Shown here: piece after piece, positions 18,300-27,330 of the stretch
How positions within the stretch are numbered: the first letter of the stretch is position 1
Layout: each line of letters opens with the position of its first letter
Source of the DNA: Methylococcales bacterium
GTDB taxonomy: Bacteria; Pseudomonadota; Gammaproteobacteria; Methylococcales; Methylomonadaceae
NCBI GenBank assembly: GCA_030949405.1
Contig: JAUZSN010000002.1
Span: 1 to 64,000 of the forward strand
Length of the DNA: 64,000 nt
Reading direction: 5' to 3'
Translations under genes and position numbers: made by a program
The notes under the pieces: model-generated
What the model was told of the DNA's origin: nothing
Seen by the model: only the letters and a program-made list of their open reading frames with translations
Database searches by the model: none

Positions 18300-20003
18300 G
18301 GCTACCAACTTAAGACGGGACAAAATAAAGAACTAACTGCGATATTCTTGTATCATAGGTTAATGACTAAAAAAACAGAACAACACAGAAAATACGCGCA
18401 GCTAGTCACGCAATTATCGCTGAAATTACAACAACAGGCAAGCAAACTGTTCGTAACTTAGCTTCAATTGTTGGTCGCTCAAAAAGCAGTGTGCATCGTC
18501 ATCGTCAAGCGCAAACAAAGCGAAATCGACATCCTGAATCATCATTATGGGAAACCGAGGCAGGTAGTTCTTGGCAAAGATTAATGGTGTTTTCCGCCTT
18601 GTATGTCTTTGGATTAAAGGCAGGCGTAGGTGCAGAGACTTTATCGCTGTTTTTTAAAATGATACGGATTGACACCCATGTGGGCGTATCACCCGACGCA
18701 CTGCGGACTCAAATCAATAAAATGGAAGTCTTATTGCCGCAGTTTCAGCAAGAATGCGAAAAAAGTGTGAAAAAACAAACACGTAAAGTTGTTGCTGGGC
18801 TGGATGAGACTTTTTTCGGCAACTTTATGATTTTAGTTTTAATGGACTTACGTTCTGGCTATCTTTTGTTGGAAGATATTAGCGATGATAGGTGCTACGA
18901 TACTTGGTATAAAAAGGTTTCGCCACGATTAGAATCATTAGGCATTGAGGTTAATCATGCGATTAGTGATCGCGCTAAGGCGTTGATAAAAATGGCAGTG
19001 ACGGGGTTTAAGTGCGAATCGGGGGCAGATATTTTTCATGCTCAACAAGATATGAGTCGCTGGTTAGGCGCGAAAATCGGCAGGCGTGCAGCAAGGGCTG
19101 AAAAACAGCGGCAAGCAGCGCAAACCGCAGAGTCTACTGTTTCTAAAACGGCAACGATGCAGAAAATTATTGGACTTAAAACAACACGGATAACGGCTGA
19201 AAAAGAGCTTGAAGAAGCCAAAAAAATACAAACAGATTATCACGAAAACTTACAAGGGATTGCGGATGAAGTTCATCCTTTTTCACTCAATGATAGTCGT
19301 AGAAACGATGCGGAACAGGTTGAGAAGTTGCTAGAGTTAAGAGCGCGAGCCTTTGAAAAAATAGCGGAAAAACAAGGGATTAACGATCATAAAGGCGTGA
19401 TGAAAAAGTTTCGTAATCAAATAAAACCGTTAGCGGTATCCATCAGTTTTTGGTGGCTTTGGGTACGCGAAACCTTGCAAAATTTGGGGCTTGATGCGGA
19501 TACCGAATATTGGTTGACCACAACATTATTACCCGTTGTTTATTGGCATCAGAAAATGGAACAAACTAAAAGCCGCAGGTCAAAGGAAAACTATCGAAAA
19601 GCTTGGGAAACCGCGTCTGATAAGCTCAAATCAGACCCATTTAGTGCAAAGTTATCAATCAGTGAAATGCAGCGATGGCTAACATTGGCGGAGCATATGG
19701 CAAGGCAGTTTCAACGCAGTTCATCTGCGGTGGAAGGGCGAAATGGCTGTTTATCGCAAATGTATCGCAATGGGCGAGGTTTGAATAAAAAGCGATTAAA
19801 CGCGTTGACGGTCATTCATAACTACGGAATCAAACGTGAGGATGGCACAACCGCCGCCATGCGTTTATTTGATACCGAGTTTCCAGACTTGTTTTCATGG
19901 CTACTGAATGAAATGGGCGAGTTACCGCTTCCTAGAAATAGTCGAAAGCGTGTGTTTTCTAACCCTTTGAAATTGCTGGATGTCCCGTCTTAAATTGGTA
20001 GCC
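18300..20003 (+). mobile_element. 1.7 kb IS, copy A (open transposase)
   Basis: 1704 bp with inverted repeats GGCTACCAACTTAAGACGGG / rc of its right end (one C/T difference). Two further copies lie at 21986-23688 and 48175-49886. Those two have perfect 8-bp target duplications, but copy A does not: ACCAAAGA on the left and GACTTTCT on the right. It cuts both the gene V-like ORF and the secretin, so DNA between them was probably deleted through this IS. The family was not assigned; the DDE-type transposase and 8-bp duplications are what can be seen. Confidence 0.88.
18363..19993 (+). CDS. DDE transposase of the 1.7 kb IS (copy A)
   Basis: The 500-codon frame from GTG 18491 is uninterrupted. 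Upstream, the same frame is open to 18371 and encodes a helix-turn-helix (TGKQTVRNLASIVGRSKSSV) with no ATG. A short ATG frame (18363, MTKKTEQHRK) runs in frame 0 through an A7 run and could feed it by a -1 shift. Putative catalytic residues are Asp in AGLDETFFGN, Asp in AISDRAKALIK and Glu in SSAVEGRNGCLS. A coiled, Ala/Glu/Lys-rich region lies between. This is the only one of the three copies with an intact long frame. Confidence 0.8.
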
Positions 20004-21010
20004 GACTTTCTAATTTATCTGCGAAACAAATTTTATTGGTTTTTATTGAAATGTATGATTTACATATCATACAAAAACAAAATGTTTTAATGATTATGAA
20101 GCGGGTTGATTATGAAAAACGTCATCAATCAAAACAATCGTTAATTATTCCTATTAAATATTTAAATGTTAAAGATTTGAAAGATTCATTATCTATTCGT
20201 AAAGCTAAATCAAAAAACTCTACGGGTAAATCAAATTTTATTAATTTTAATTCGGAAACTAATAGTTTAATTTTACAAGGCACAGCTTCTTTTATTGATA
20301 GAAATAAAAAATTAATTATTAAATTAGATGTTAAGCCAGTTCAGATTAAATTACATGCTAAGTTAGTTATTGCTTCACAATCTGATATAGAAAATTTGGG
20401 TTTAAAATTAAATGCCTCTGCTTCTATTGTTGCAGATAATGCTTTATCTTCGTTAGTTGACTTGGGGGTTGCTTCAACATCTTCATTCGGTTTTTTAGTT
20501 GCTAAGGCAGGTAAGTTTTTACTTGAATTAGAGTTGCAAGATTTGAAAGAGAATGGTCTTGTTGAGGTCGTCTCTTCTCCCTCACTTTTTACGTCTAATA
20601 ATAAATTAGCTTCGATTCAAGAAGGTTCACAAATACCTTACCAAGTTCAAGATCGGGATGGTGCATTTCATACTGAGTTTAAAGATGCGGTTTTAAAAAT
20701 GGAATTTTTGCCAAGATTCACAGGTGATGAAATTATTTTAGATATTTTATTGGTTAAGGATAATCAAGGTGAGTTAACTGAATCGGGTCTAGTCATTGAA
20801 AAAAGACAAATTAAAACAACGGTTACACTTCGTGATGGGGAAACTGTTGTGTTAGGTGGAATTACAGATATTAGTCATACAGAACAAAATAATAGTGTGC
20901 CTTTTCTTTCTGAAATTCCTTATATCGGTGAGCTTTTTAAATCTAACTCTAATCGTTTTAGTGATAAAAAGCTTATTGTTTTTATTACACCAGAGATTAT
21001 AAAGGGTTAA
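20004..21010 (+). pseudogene. Filamentous-phage secretin (pIV-like), 5' truncated
   Basis: The frame is open from the IS boundary (LSNLSAKQILLVFIEMYDLH) to TAA 21008-21010, so the gene once began further left; TTG 20036 is only the first start-like codon left. The C-terminal 180 residues are a textbook secretin pore: VEVVSSPSLFTSNNKLASI, EGSQIPYQV, the TVTLRDGETVVLGGI motif and FLSEIPYIGELFKS. It would form the outer-membrane exit channel. The signal peptide and part of the N domains are missing, so it cannot be exported as it stands. Confidence 0.82.
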
Positions 21011-21015
21011 TTGTT

Positions 21016-21237
21016 ATGACTTCAATAGATATTATAAGAGATATTCAAATAGGTTCTTTAAAAGATAATTATGATTTTCATGATGATGCTTATTTTAATA
21101 TAGAAAATTTTTCAGGTGAAATTTCAGTGGATTTTGAATCTGTACCTGATGGTACTTTTGGTGGTAATTTTGAGCTTCATGAATTTATTGAATATATAGC
21201 TAATAATTATTCTAAAAATGAAAACATTAAATCTTAA
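21016..21237 (+). CDS. Small acidic prophage protein, unknown
   Basis: 73 aa, beginning MTSIDIIRDIQIGSLKDNY, strongly acidic with Phe/Asp/Glu repeats (YDFHDDAYFNIENF, DFESVPDG). It starts 6 bp after the secretin stop and overlaps the excisionase-like gene by 20 bp, so it is part of the rightward operon. No family recognised. Confidence 0.55.
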   Translation: MTSIDIIRDIQIGSLKDNYDFHDDAYFNIENFSGEISVDFESVPDGTFGGNFELHEFIEYIANNYSKNENIKS

Positions 21238-21499
21238 TCAAGCCGCAGCGTTTTTAAATTGTCATCCTGAAACTTTAAGAAGACAAGCAAAAAAAGGATT
21301 AATACCAGGTCGTAAAACTGGAAAGTCTTGGTTATTTATAGAGGAACATCTTGCTGATTGGGTAAGTGGTCGTTTTGAAACTAAAACAATAGAGAAAATA
21401 CAATGCCCATCTATCAACGTGGCAAAAATAAAACGTGGTGGATTGATTTTACCGACTCAAACGGCGAATGAATACGCAAAAGTTCTAGGACTAAAGTAA
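21218..21499 (+). CDS. Excisionase-like helix-turn-helix protein
   Basis: 93 aa. Residues 1-50 are a MerR/excisionase-type winged helix: LNLNQAAAFLNCHPETLRRQ, KKGLIPGRKTGKSWLFIEEH, LADW. The C-terminal 35 codons overlap the integrase start (ATG 21403) in another frame. Directly preceding an integrase, it probably acts as a recombination directionality factor and/or regulator. Confidence 0.7.
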   Translation: MKTLNLNQAAAFLNCHPETLRRQAKKGLIPGRKTGKSWLFIEEHLADWVSGRFETKTIEKIQCPSINVAKIKRGGLILPTQTANEYAKVLGLK

Positions 21500-21985
21500 A
21501 GCAGGAGGCTCAGCAGTTACATGATAAGTTAAAGGCTGAAAGTTGGCGTGTTGGTACATTAGGAGCTAAACCAGTTTATACTTGGCAGCAAGCTGTTTTA
21601 AAATATTTACTTGAACGTGAAAATCAAAAAAGTATTAGAACCACTAAACAGGTTTTACGTTACTTAGATTTGCATTTAGGTAATAAAAATCTTAATGAAA
21701 TTAATAAATCAGTCATTGAACAAATTAGGCAACATAAAAAATCTACAGGCGTTACGGTTGGAACGGTTAATAAGACCTTAACAATACTACGTGCTGTATT
21801 AAATGCAGCCAAGGAATGGGAGTGGTTAGATAATAGTCCCGCTATTAAATTAATGCCTGATAATGCTATTCGAGTGCGTTGGTTAACTCAAGATCAAGTT
21901 AAGACATTACTTAATGAGTTACCTGAACATCTTGAAGTAATGGTTAGATTTTCGTTAGCTACAGGTTTACGAGAGTCAAATGTAA

Positions 21986-23688
21986 GGCTACCAATTTAAG
22001 ACGGGACATCCAGCAATTTCAAAGGGTTAGAAAACACACGCTTTCGACTATTTCTAGGAAGCGGTAACTCGCCCATTTCATTCAGTAGCCATGAAAACAA
22101 GTCTGGAAACTCGGTATCAAATAAACGCATGGCGGCGGTTGTGCCATCCTCACGTTTGATTCCGTAGTTATGAATGACCGTCAACGCGTTTAATCGCTTT
22201 TTATTCAAACCTCGCCCATTGCGATACATTTGCGATAAACAGCCATTTCGCCCTTCCACCGCAGATGAACTGCGTTGAAACTGCCTTGCCATATGCTCCG
22301 CCAATGTTAGCCATCGCTGCATTTCACTGATTGATAACTTTGCACTAAATGGGTCTGATTTGAGCTTATCAGACGCGGTTTCCCAAGCTTTTCGATAGTT
22401 TTCCTTTGACCTGCGGCTTTTAGTTTGTTCCATTTTCTGATGCCAATAAACAACGGGTAATAATGTTGTGGTCAACCAATATTCGGTATCCGCATCAAGC
22501 CCCAAATTTTGCAAGGTTTCGCGTACCCAAAGCCACCAAAAACTGATGGATACCGCTAACGGTTTTATTTGATTACGAAACTTTTTCATCACGCCTTTAT
22601 GATCGTTAATCCCTTGTTTTTCCGCTATTTTTTCAAAGGCTCGCGCTCTTAACTCTAGCAACTTCTCAACCTGTTCCGCATCGTTTCTACGACTATCATT
22701 GAGTGAAAAAGGATGAACTTCATCCGCAATCCCTTGTAAGTTTTCGTGATAATCTGTTTGTATTTTTTTGGCTTCTTCAAGCTCTTTTTCAGCCGTTATC
22801 CGTGTTGTTTTAAGTCCAATAATTTTCTGCATCGTTGCCGTTTTAGAAACAGTAGACTCTGCGGTTTGCGCTGCTTGCCGCTGTTTTTCAGCCCTTGCTG
22901 CACGCCTGCCGATTTTCGCGCCTAACCAGCGACTCATATCTTGTTGAGCATGAAAAATATCTGCCCCCGATTCGCACTTAAACCCCGTCACTGCCATTTT
23001 TATCAACGCCTTAGCGCGATCACTAATCGCATGATTAACCTCAATGCCTAATGATTCTAATCGTGGCGAAACCTTTTTATACCAAGTATCGTAGCACCTA
23101 TCATCGCTAATATCTTCCAACAAAAGATAGCCAGAACGTAAGTCCATTAAAACTAAAATCATAAAGTTGCCGAAAAAGTCTCATCCAGCCCAGCAACAAC
23201 TTTACGTGTTTGTTTTTTCACACTTTTTTCGCATTCTTGCTGAAACTGCGGCAATAAGACTTCCATTTTATTGATTTGAGTCCGCAGTGCGTCGGGTGAT
23301 ACGCCCACATGGGTGTCAATCCGTATCATTTTAAAAAACAGCGATAAAGTCTCTGCACCTACGCCTGCCTTTAATCCAAAGACATACAAGGCGGAAAACA
23401 CCATTAATCTTTGCCAAGAACTACCTGCCTCGGTTTCCCATAATGATGATTCAGGATGTCGATTTCGCTTTGTTTGCGCTTGACGATGACGATGCACACT
23501 GCTTTTTGAGCGACCAACAATTGAAGCTAAGTTACGAACAGTTTGCTTGCCTGTTGTTGTAATTTCAGCGATAATTGCGTGACTAGCTGCGCGTATTTTC
23601 TGTGTTGTTCTGTTTTTTTAGTCATTAACCTATGATACAAGAATATCGCAGTTAGTTCTTTATTTTGTCCCGTCTTAAGTTGGTAGCC
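21986..23688 (-). mobile_element. 1.7 kb IS, copy B
   Basis: 1703 bp, reverse orientation, with an exact 8-bp target duplication AAATGTAA (21978-21985 and 23689-23696) inside the integrase gene. The transposase frame is split in two (23497-23159 and 23162-21996) because the run after GAGAC is five T rather than the six of copy A. It is a clean, recent-looking insertion. Confidence 0.92.
21996..23497 (-). pseudogene. DDE transposase of copy B, frameshifted
   Basis: N-terminal 112 codons end LDETFSATL where the T5 run shifts the frame. The remaining 388 codons (MILVLMDLRSGYLLLED onwards) are identical in amino acids to copy A. A +1 nt difference at one homopolymer is the only lesion seen, so recoding is possible. 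Confidence 0.8.
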
Positions 23689-24160
23689 AAATGTAACAGG
23701 TTTACAATGGTCTCAAATTGACATAGATAGAGCGTGTGCATGGATTCATGCTGACCAAGCCAAGTCTAAAAAATCTATAGCAGTTCCATTAAATGATGAT
23801 GCTTTAAAAGTTATTCTTGAACAAAAAGGAAAACATTTAACTAATGTTTTTACTTATAAAAACAATCCTGTTAAAACAGCAAATTCAAGTGCATGGCGTA
23901 AAGCTTTAAAACGGGCAGGAATTAAAAATTTTAGGTATCATGATTTAAGGCATACGTGGGCAAGTTGGCATATTCAAAATGGTACACCGTTAAACGTGTT
24001 AAAGGAATTGGGCGGTTGGGCTGATTTAACAATGGTGATGCGTTATGCTCATTTAAGTAGTGACCACTTAAAAAACTATGCTAAAAATTCAAATCATGGC
24101 ACAGATTAGACACAACACTTAAAGATAATATTATTAAAATAGCTTAACCTGTTGATTTAA

Positions 24161-24237
24161 TGGTGTCCCCGACAGGAATCGAACCTGTAACCTGCTCCTT
24201 AGGAGGGAGCCGCGCTATCCTATTGTGCCACGGAGAC
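24161..24237 (-). tRNA. tRNA-Arg (anticodon CCU)
   Basis: 77 nt with encoded CCA. The acceptor stem is GTCTCCG/CGGGGAC (one G-U pair). The anticodon stem GCTCC/GGAGC encloses loop CTCCTAA, giving anticodon CCT. The T arm contains GGTTCGATTCC. The prophage integrase ends next to its 3' end, so this is the likely attB. The gene itself is intact. Confidence 0.93.
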
Positions 24238-24279
24238 ATTTTGATTCACCATTATACTCAACTGATTTTAATTTTTCAG

Positions 24280-24822
24280 TTATTCTTTAACAGGGCGTTT
24301 ATCTAACTTTCTTTGTAAGGTACGGCGGTGCATATTTAACGCTCTGGCCGCGGCGGATATATTCCCGTGATGTTGCATTAATACCGTTTGTAAATGCTCC
24401 CACTCCAATCGTTTAACCGATAAGGGTTTTTCTTTAATTTCAACCGAAGAATCCCCTTGGTTTTTATGCAGAGCATTCACAATCTCATCCGCGTTCGCAG
24501 GCTTAGTTAAATAATGAACCGCTCCTAACTTAATCGCTTCTACGGCGGTGGCAATACTCGCAAATCCTGTCAGCATAATAATGCGCGTATTATCATCCAA
24601 TGAAATTAACTTTTTAACCATCTCTAAGCCTGAATCATGCCCAATTCGTAAATCAATCACCGCATATTCAGGTTCGGTTTCCTCGGCTAAAATGATGCCA
24701 TGTTTTATATCATTCGCAATACTGACATGGTAGCCTCTTTTTTGTAAGGCCGACTTGAGAACATGACAAAATGTCTCATCATCATCAACTAAAAGTAACT
24801 GTGGGTTATCATTTTCGGTCAT
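24280..24822 (-). CDS. regA: RegA/PrrA/ActR-type response regulator
   Basis: 180 aa. Receiver domain at 1-120 with acidic pocket LVDDDE, acceptor Asp 57 (AVIDLRIG) and LTKPA Lys. A short linker leads to a Fis-type helix-turn-helix (GNISAAARALNMHRRTLQRKL, about 155-175). Both size and the NISAAARALNMHRRTLQRKL signature are typical of the RegA family, global redox regulators of respiration, carbon and nitrogen metabolism. It lies 10 bp downstream of its kinase gene. Confidence 0.92.
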   Translation of the reverse strand: MTENDNPQLLLVDDDETFCHVLKSALQKRGYHVSIANDIKHGIILAEETEPEYAVIDLRIGHDSGLEMVKKLISLDDNTRIIMLTGFASIATAVEAIKLGAVHYLTKPANADEIVNALHKNQGDSSVEIKEKPLSVKRLEWEHLQTVLMQHHGNISAAARALNMHRRTLQRKLDKRPVKE

Positions 24823-24832
24823 TAAATTTCTC

Positions 24833-26170
24833 TTAATTAATTAAAGGCAATTTGATTTTTACACAACCGCCTCCTGTTGCGGGGTGGTTGTAAAATTCAA
24901 TACTACCGTTGATTTGTTTAAGGGTGGTACAGGCTAAAAATAAACCGACACCCAATCCTTGTTTTTTACTTCCCATCGGTTCTAATCCTTTATAACCTAA
25001 AAGCTTAGAAGGCAGGCCTTTTCCAAAATCACGTATTTCTAAAGTGAGTTTTTCATTATTCCAATTGGTATGTAACTCGATACCTTTATCTTTTTGTGTC
25101 GCTTCTGCTGCATTATTTAAGATATTAATAATTGAATGTGTCAGTGTTTTTTCAGCAATAATCTGTGAGGGAAGATAAACACTGGGTTTGACGATTAATG
25201 ATAACTTTGCATTCGGCTTTTGCGTTCGCCATTGCAATAAAACTTCATCAATATAATCGACTAGGTTCATCACTTCACCCGATTCAGCACGCATTTCTCC
25301 CCCTGATGCGGACATAAGCGATAACGCGGATTTACAACGAACGATTTGTTGTTCTAAAATTTTCATTCTTTCGTGTAAATCAGGGTAACGGTGTTCAGGG
25401 AAATCTTGAAGCACCTCATGGGTAACAATGGCCATTGTTCCTAATGGAGTCCCCATATCATGGGCGGCACTCGCAGCAAGAGTTGCTAAGGAGACCACAC
25501 GCTCATTACGCAGTGCATTTTCACGGGCTTCGGCTAAAGTTCGCTCTCTATCACGTAACGTTTTAGATAATTCAACGACAAAATAAGCCACTAATCCAGC
25601 ACTAAAAACAAATCCAAACCACATCCCAAAAATATGTAGATTAAAGTATTTTTTATCACTCATAATATGCAGGTGATGCTGCATTTCTACACTCATGATT
25701 TTAGGGGACGTTAAATGGGGTTCAATTGCAGGTAATGGGATGTTGTAAGCAATTAAAATAGTATAGGCGGATGAGGTTAAAATAACCATGTACCACGCAT
25801 ACGACTGCGGTAGCATGATACCTGTAATAATCAAGGGTAATAAAAATACCCATATAATCGGGTTAGATGCTCCGCCCGTTAGATATAACATAATGGCGAT
25901 TCCACAAACATCAATAATAAGCTGTGAAAATATTTCCAGTTCAGTCACATCCTCTTCGGTTTTTAAACGCATCCATGTATAAAAATTAATACTCACAATG
26001 GATAAGATAACGAGGCAAAGTTCTTGTTGAGGAAGTTCAATCCCTAAGCCAAAAATAGCTAAAAATACGATCCCTGACTCGCTGAAAATCATTAAGTTTC
26101 TAAGAATAAATAACCATTTTAGGTTTTCTCTAATAGATAACGGGGTGTTAGGAAGAATTTGTGCTTGCAT
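24833..26170 (-). CDS. regB: RegB/PrrB/ActS-type redox sensor kinase
   Basis: 445 aa with about six N-terminal membrane helices. GGASNP at 99-104 corresponds to the RegB quinone-binding GGxxNP loop. The H box is AASAAHDMGTPLG (His 237). The linker Cys 279 (QIVRCKSAL) matches the redox-active Cys of the family. HATPase with GLGVGLFL follows. It senses the respiratory redox state (quinone/Cys) and phosphorylates RegA. The operon regB-regA is compact. Confidence 0.9.
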   Translation of the reverse strand: MQAQILPNTPLSIRENLKWLFILRNLMIFSESGIVFLAIFGLGIELPQQELCLVILSIVSINFYTWMRLKTEEDVTELEIFSQLIIDVCGIAIMLYLTGGASNPIIWVFLLPLIITGIMLPQSYAWYMVILTSSAYTILIAYNIPLPAIEPHLTSPKIMSVEMQHHLHIMSDKKYFNLHIFGMWFGFVFSAGLVAYFVVELSKTLRDRERTLAEARENALRNERVVSLATLAASAAHDMGTPLGTMAIVTHEVLQDFPEHRYPDLHERMKILEQQIVRCKSALSLMSASGGEMRAESGEVMNLVDYIDEVLLQWRTQKPNAKLSLIVKPSVYLPSQIIAEKTLTHSIINILNNAAEATQKDKGIELHTNWNNEKLTLEIRDFGKGLPSKLLGYKGLEPMGSKKQGLGVGLFLACTTLKQINGSIEFYNHPATGGGCVKIKLPLIN

Positions 26171-26385
26171 GACGTGTAATTTTAGGTTGTTTTATAACGT
26201 ATCGTTGTATTTCATTTACAAGTGAGGATTACTTTTTAGGGTAATCGTTCATTGATGGGTTTTTTAATCTGAGTAAATAACGGTCACATTTTTTTAGAGC
26301 GGAAGCCCTCGTTGTTTTTTGTGGGGCTATTAATCTTCATTTACATAGGTTTTACACGTTATATAATAATAAATTTATTTTATTT

Positions 26386-27207
26386 ATGTCGTTTTATTTC
26401 CCTGTTTCAGATTGCCATGCGCGTCATCATCGTAGAGATTATAGCCTTGTCTTGTTTTCCCTTGTTTATATTACGTGTGCGGTAAATTATGATGGGAGTG
26501 GTTCATTAGCCGCTCAAAAAGTATTAGCTATCATGACATGGAGTGCTTTAATTGTCATGCTCTGGGATGAAAATAAAGAGACACGAATGCAAGTTATTCT
26601 GACGTTGACTTTTGCAACCCTAGCCGAACATTTTGCCTCTATTTATATGGGGTGTTATCGCTATCGTTTTAACAATGTCCCCCTTTATGTTCCCCCAGGT
26701 CATGGCGTTATTTATTTAGCGATCATTGCACTGGCTCGATCAGGTTTTTTTTTACATTATGCGAGAAAAATAACCCTAGTTGTACTGGTTGCGGGAGGAA
26801 GTTGGGTGTTATGGGGCGTGTTTTTTGCGGCTCGTGAAGATTTAACAGGGGCGGTGTTATTTATTTTATTTTTAATTTATGTATTTAAAGGGCGCGCACC
26901 AATGATTTATCTCGCGGCCTTTTTTGTAAGTACGTGGCTGGAAATAGTGGGTACGTTTTCAGGGACTTGGGCATGGGCTGAAATTGATCCTATTTTTGGG
27001 TTAACCCAAGCTAATCCACCGAGTGGGGTTGCCGCCTGCTACTGTTTTGTTGATTCGTTAGCCATTATAAATACGAAACTAGGGTTAAAGGCATGGAATT
27101 TTATGTTGAAAAAAATAGAGATGATTAAAATACCCTTAACCTCTAGGCAAACGCAATGGGTCAGTAAATGTCGTTGTTTTGTCAAAAAAATGCGAAATAA
27201 CGTGTAA
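26386..27207 (+). CDS. Uncharacterised polytopic membrane protein
   Basis: 273 aa with about seven hydrophobic segments. Conserved-looking loops are YVPPGHGVIYLA, GTWAWAEIDP and QANPPSGVAACYCFVD. I have the impression that similar PPGHG / NPPSG pairs occur in uncharacterised actinobacterial and proteobacterial membrane proteins, but no function is known to me. It faces regB divergently and converges with the glycosyltransferase. Start ATG 26386 was taken as given; the N-terminus (CHARHHRRD) is unusually basic for a first segment. Confidence 0.65.
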   Translation: MSFYFPVSDCHARHHRRDYSLVLFSLVYITCAVNYDGSGSLAAQKVLAIMTWSALIVMLWDENKETRMQVILTLTFATLAEHFASIYMGCYRYRFNNVPLYVPPGHGVIYLAIIALARSGFFLHYARKITLVVLVAGGSWVLWGVFFAAREDLTGAVLFILFLIYVFKGRAPMIYLAAFFVSTWLEIVGTFSGTWAWAEIDPIFGLTQANPPSGVAACYCFVDSLAIINTKLGLKAWNFMLKKIEMIKIPLTSRQTQWVSKCRCFVKKMRNNV

Positions 27208-27230
27208 TCGGGGCCATGAAGACGGCCTTA

Positions 27231-27254
27231 TGAGACGTGATGCTTCGCGTCTCA
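27231..27254. terminator. Hairpin between convergent genes
   Basis: TGAGACG (27231-27237) pairs with CGTCTCA (27248-27254) around a 10-nt loop, in the gap between the membrane protein and the leftward glycosyltransferase. The stem is short and lacks a clear T tract, so it may be weak. Confidence 0.45.
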
Positions 27255-27330
27255 GGATTGTCGAACATAGATTTAATGGGGTTAATAAATACCCACGATT
27301 CAACACATCGTATTCCTGCAAGGATTAAAT

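Larger units (their letters stand above)
21403..24109 (+). pseudogene. Tyrosine integrase, interrupted by IS and a TGA
   Basis: Starts MPIYQRGKNKTWWIDFTDSN. An in-frame TGA at 21469-21471 follows GE. The frame then continues (IRKSSRTKVKQEAQQLHDK) through a SAM-like core-binding domain to ATGLRESNV, which holds the box I Arg. The 1.7 kb IS copy B interrupts at 21986. After removing it and one AAATGTAA, the reading frame resumes exactly (TGLQWSQIDID) with HDLRHTWASWH (box II) and VMRYAHLSS, which carries the nucleophile Tyr. Reconstructed length is about 331 residues. It ends 52 bp from the tRNA-Arg 3' end, its likely attachment site. TGA is CGA-like in context (GER expected). Confidence 0.85.
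14624..24160. mobile_element. Degraded filamentous-phage-like prophage at tRNA-Arg
   Basis: Between an IS66-type element and a tRNA-Arg(CCU) gene lie, in order: an Mrr-like nuclease, an XRE regulator, a small ORF, a Rep_trans-type rep, a gene V-like ORF, a secretin, a small ORF, an excisionase-like HTH protein and a tyrosine integrase ending 52 bp from the 3' end of the tRNA. Rep, secretin and integrase together point to an inovirus. Capsid, adsorption and Zot-like assembly genes are missing. Rep, gene V, secretin and integrase are all damaged. I could not find a tRNA-end duplication at the left, so the left boundary given is only the IS66 edge. Confidence 0.72.

Noticed and set aside
18491-19993. 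GTG 18491 as the true start of the transposase
   Set aside because: The frame is open further upstream and encodes a helix-turn-helix, and all copies share it. A start inside the HTH would remove DNA binding, so the upstream frameshift model is preferred.
24161-24237. Left-end duplicate of the tRNA-Arg 3' end as attL of the prophage
   Set aside because: I looked for the tRNA-end sequence in 12.9-14.9 kb and found no copy. The left boundary is therefore not defined.
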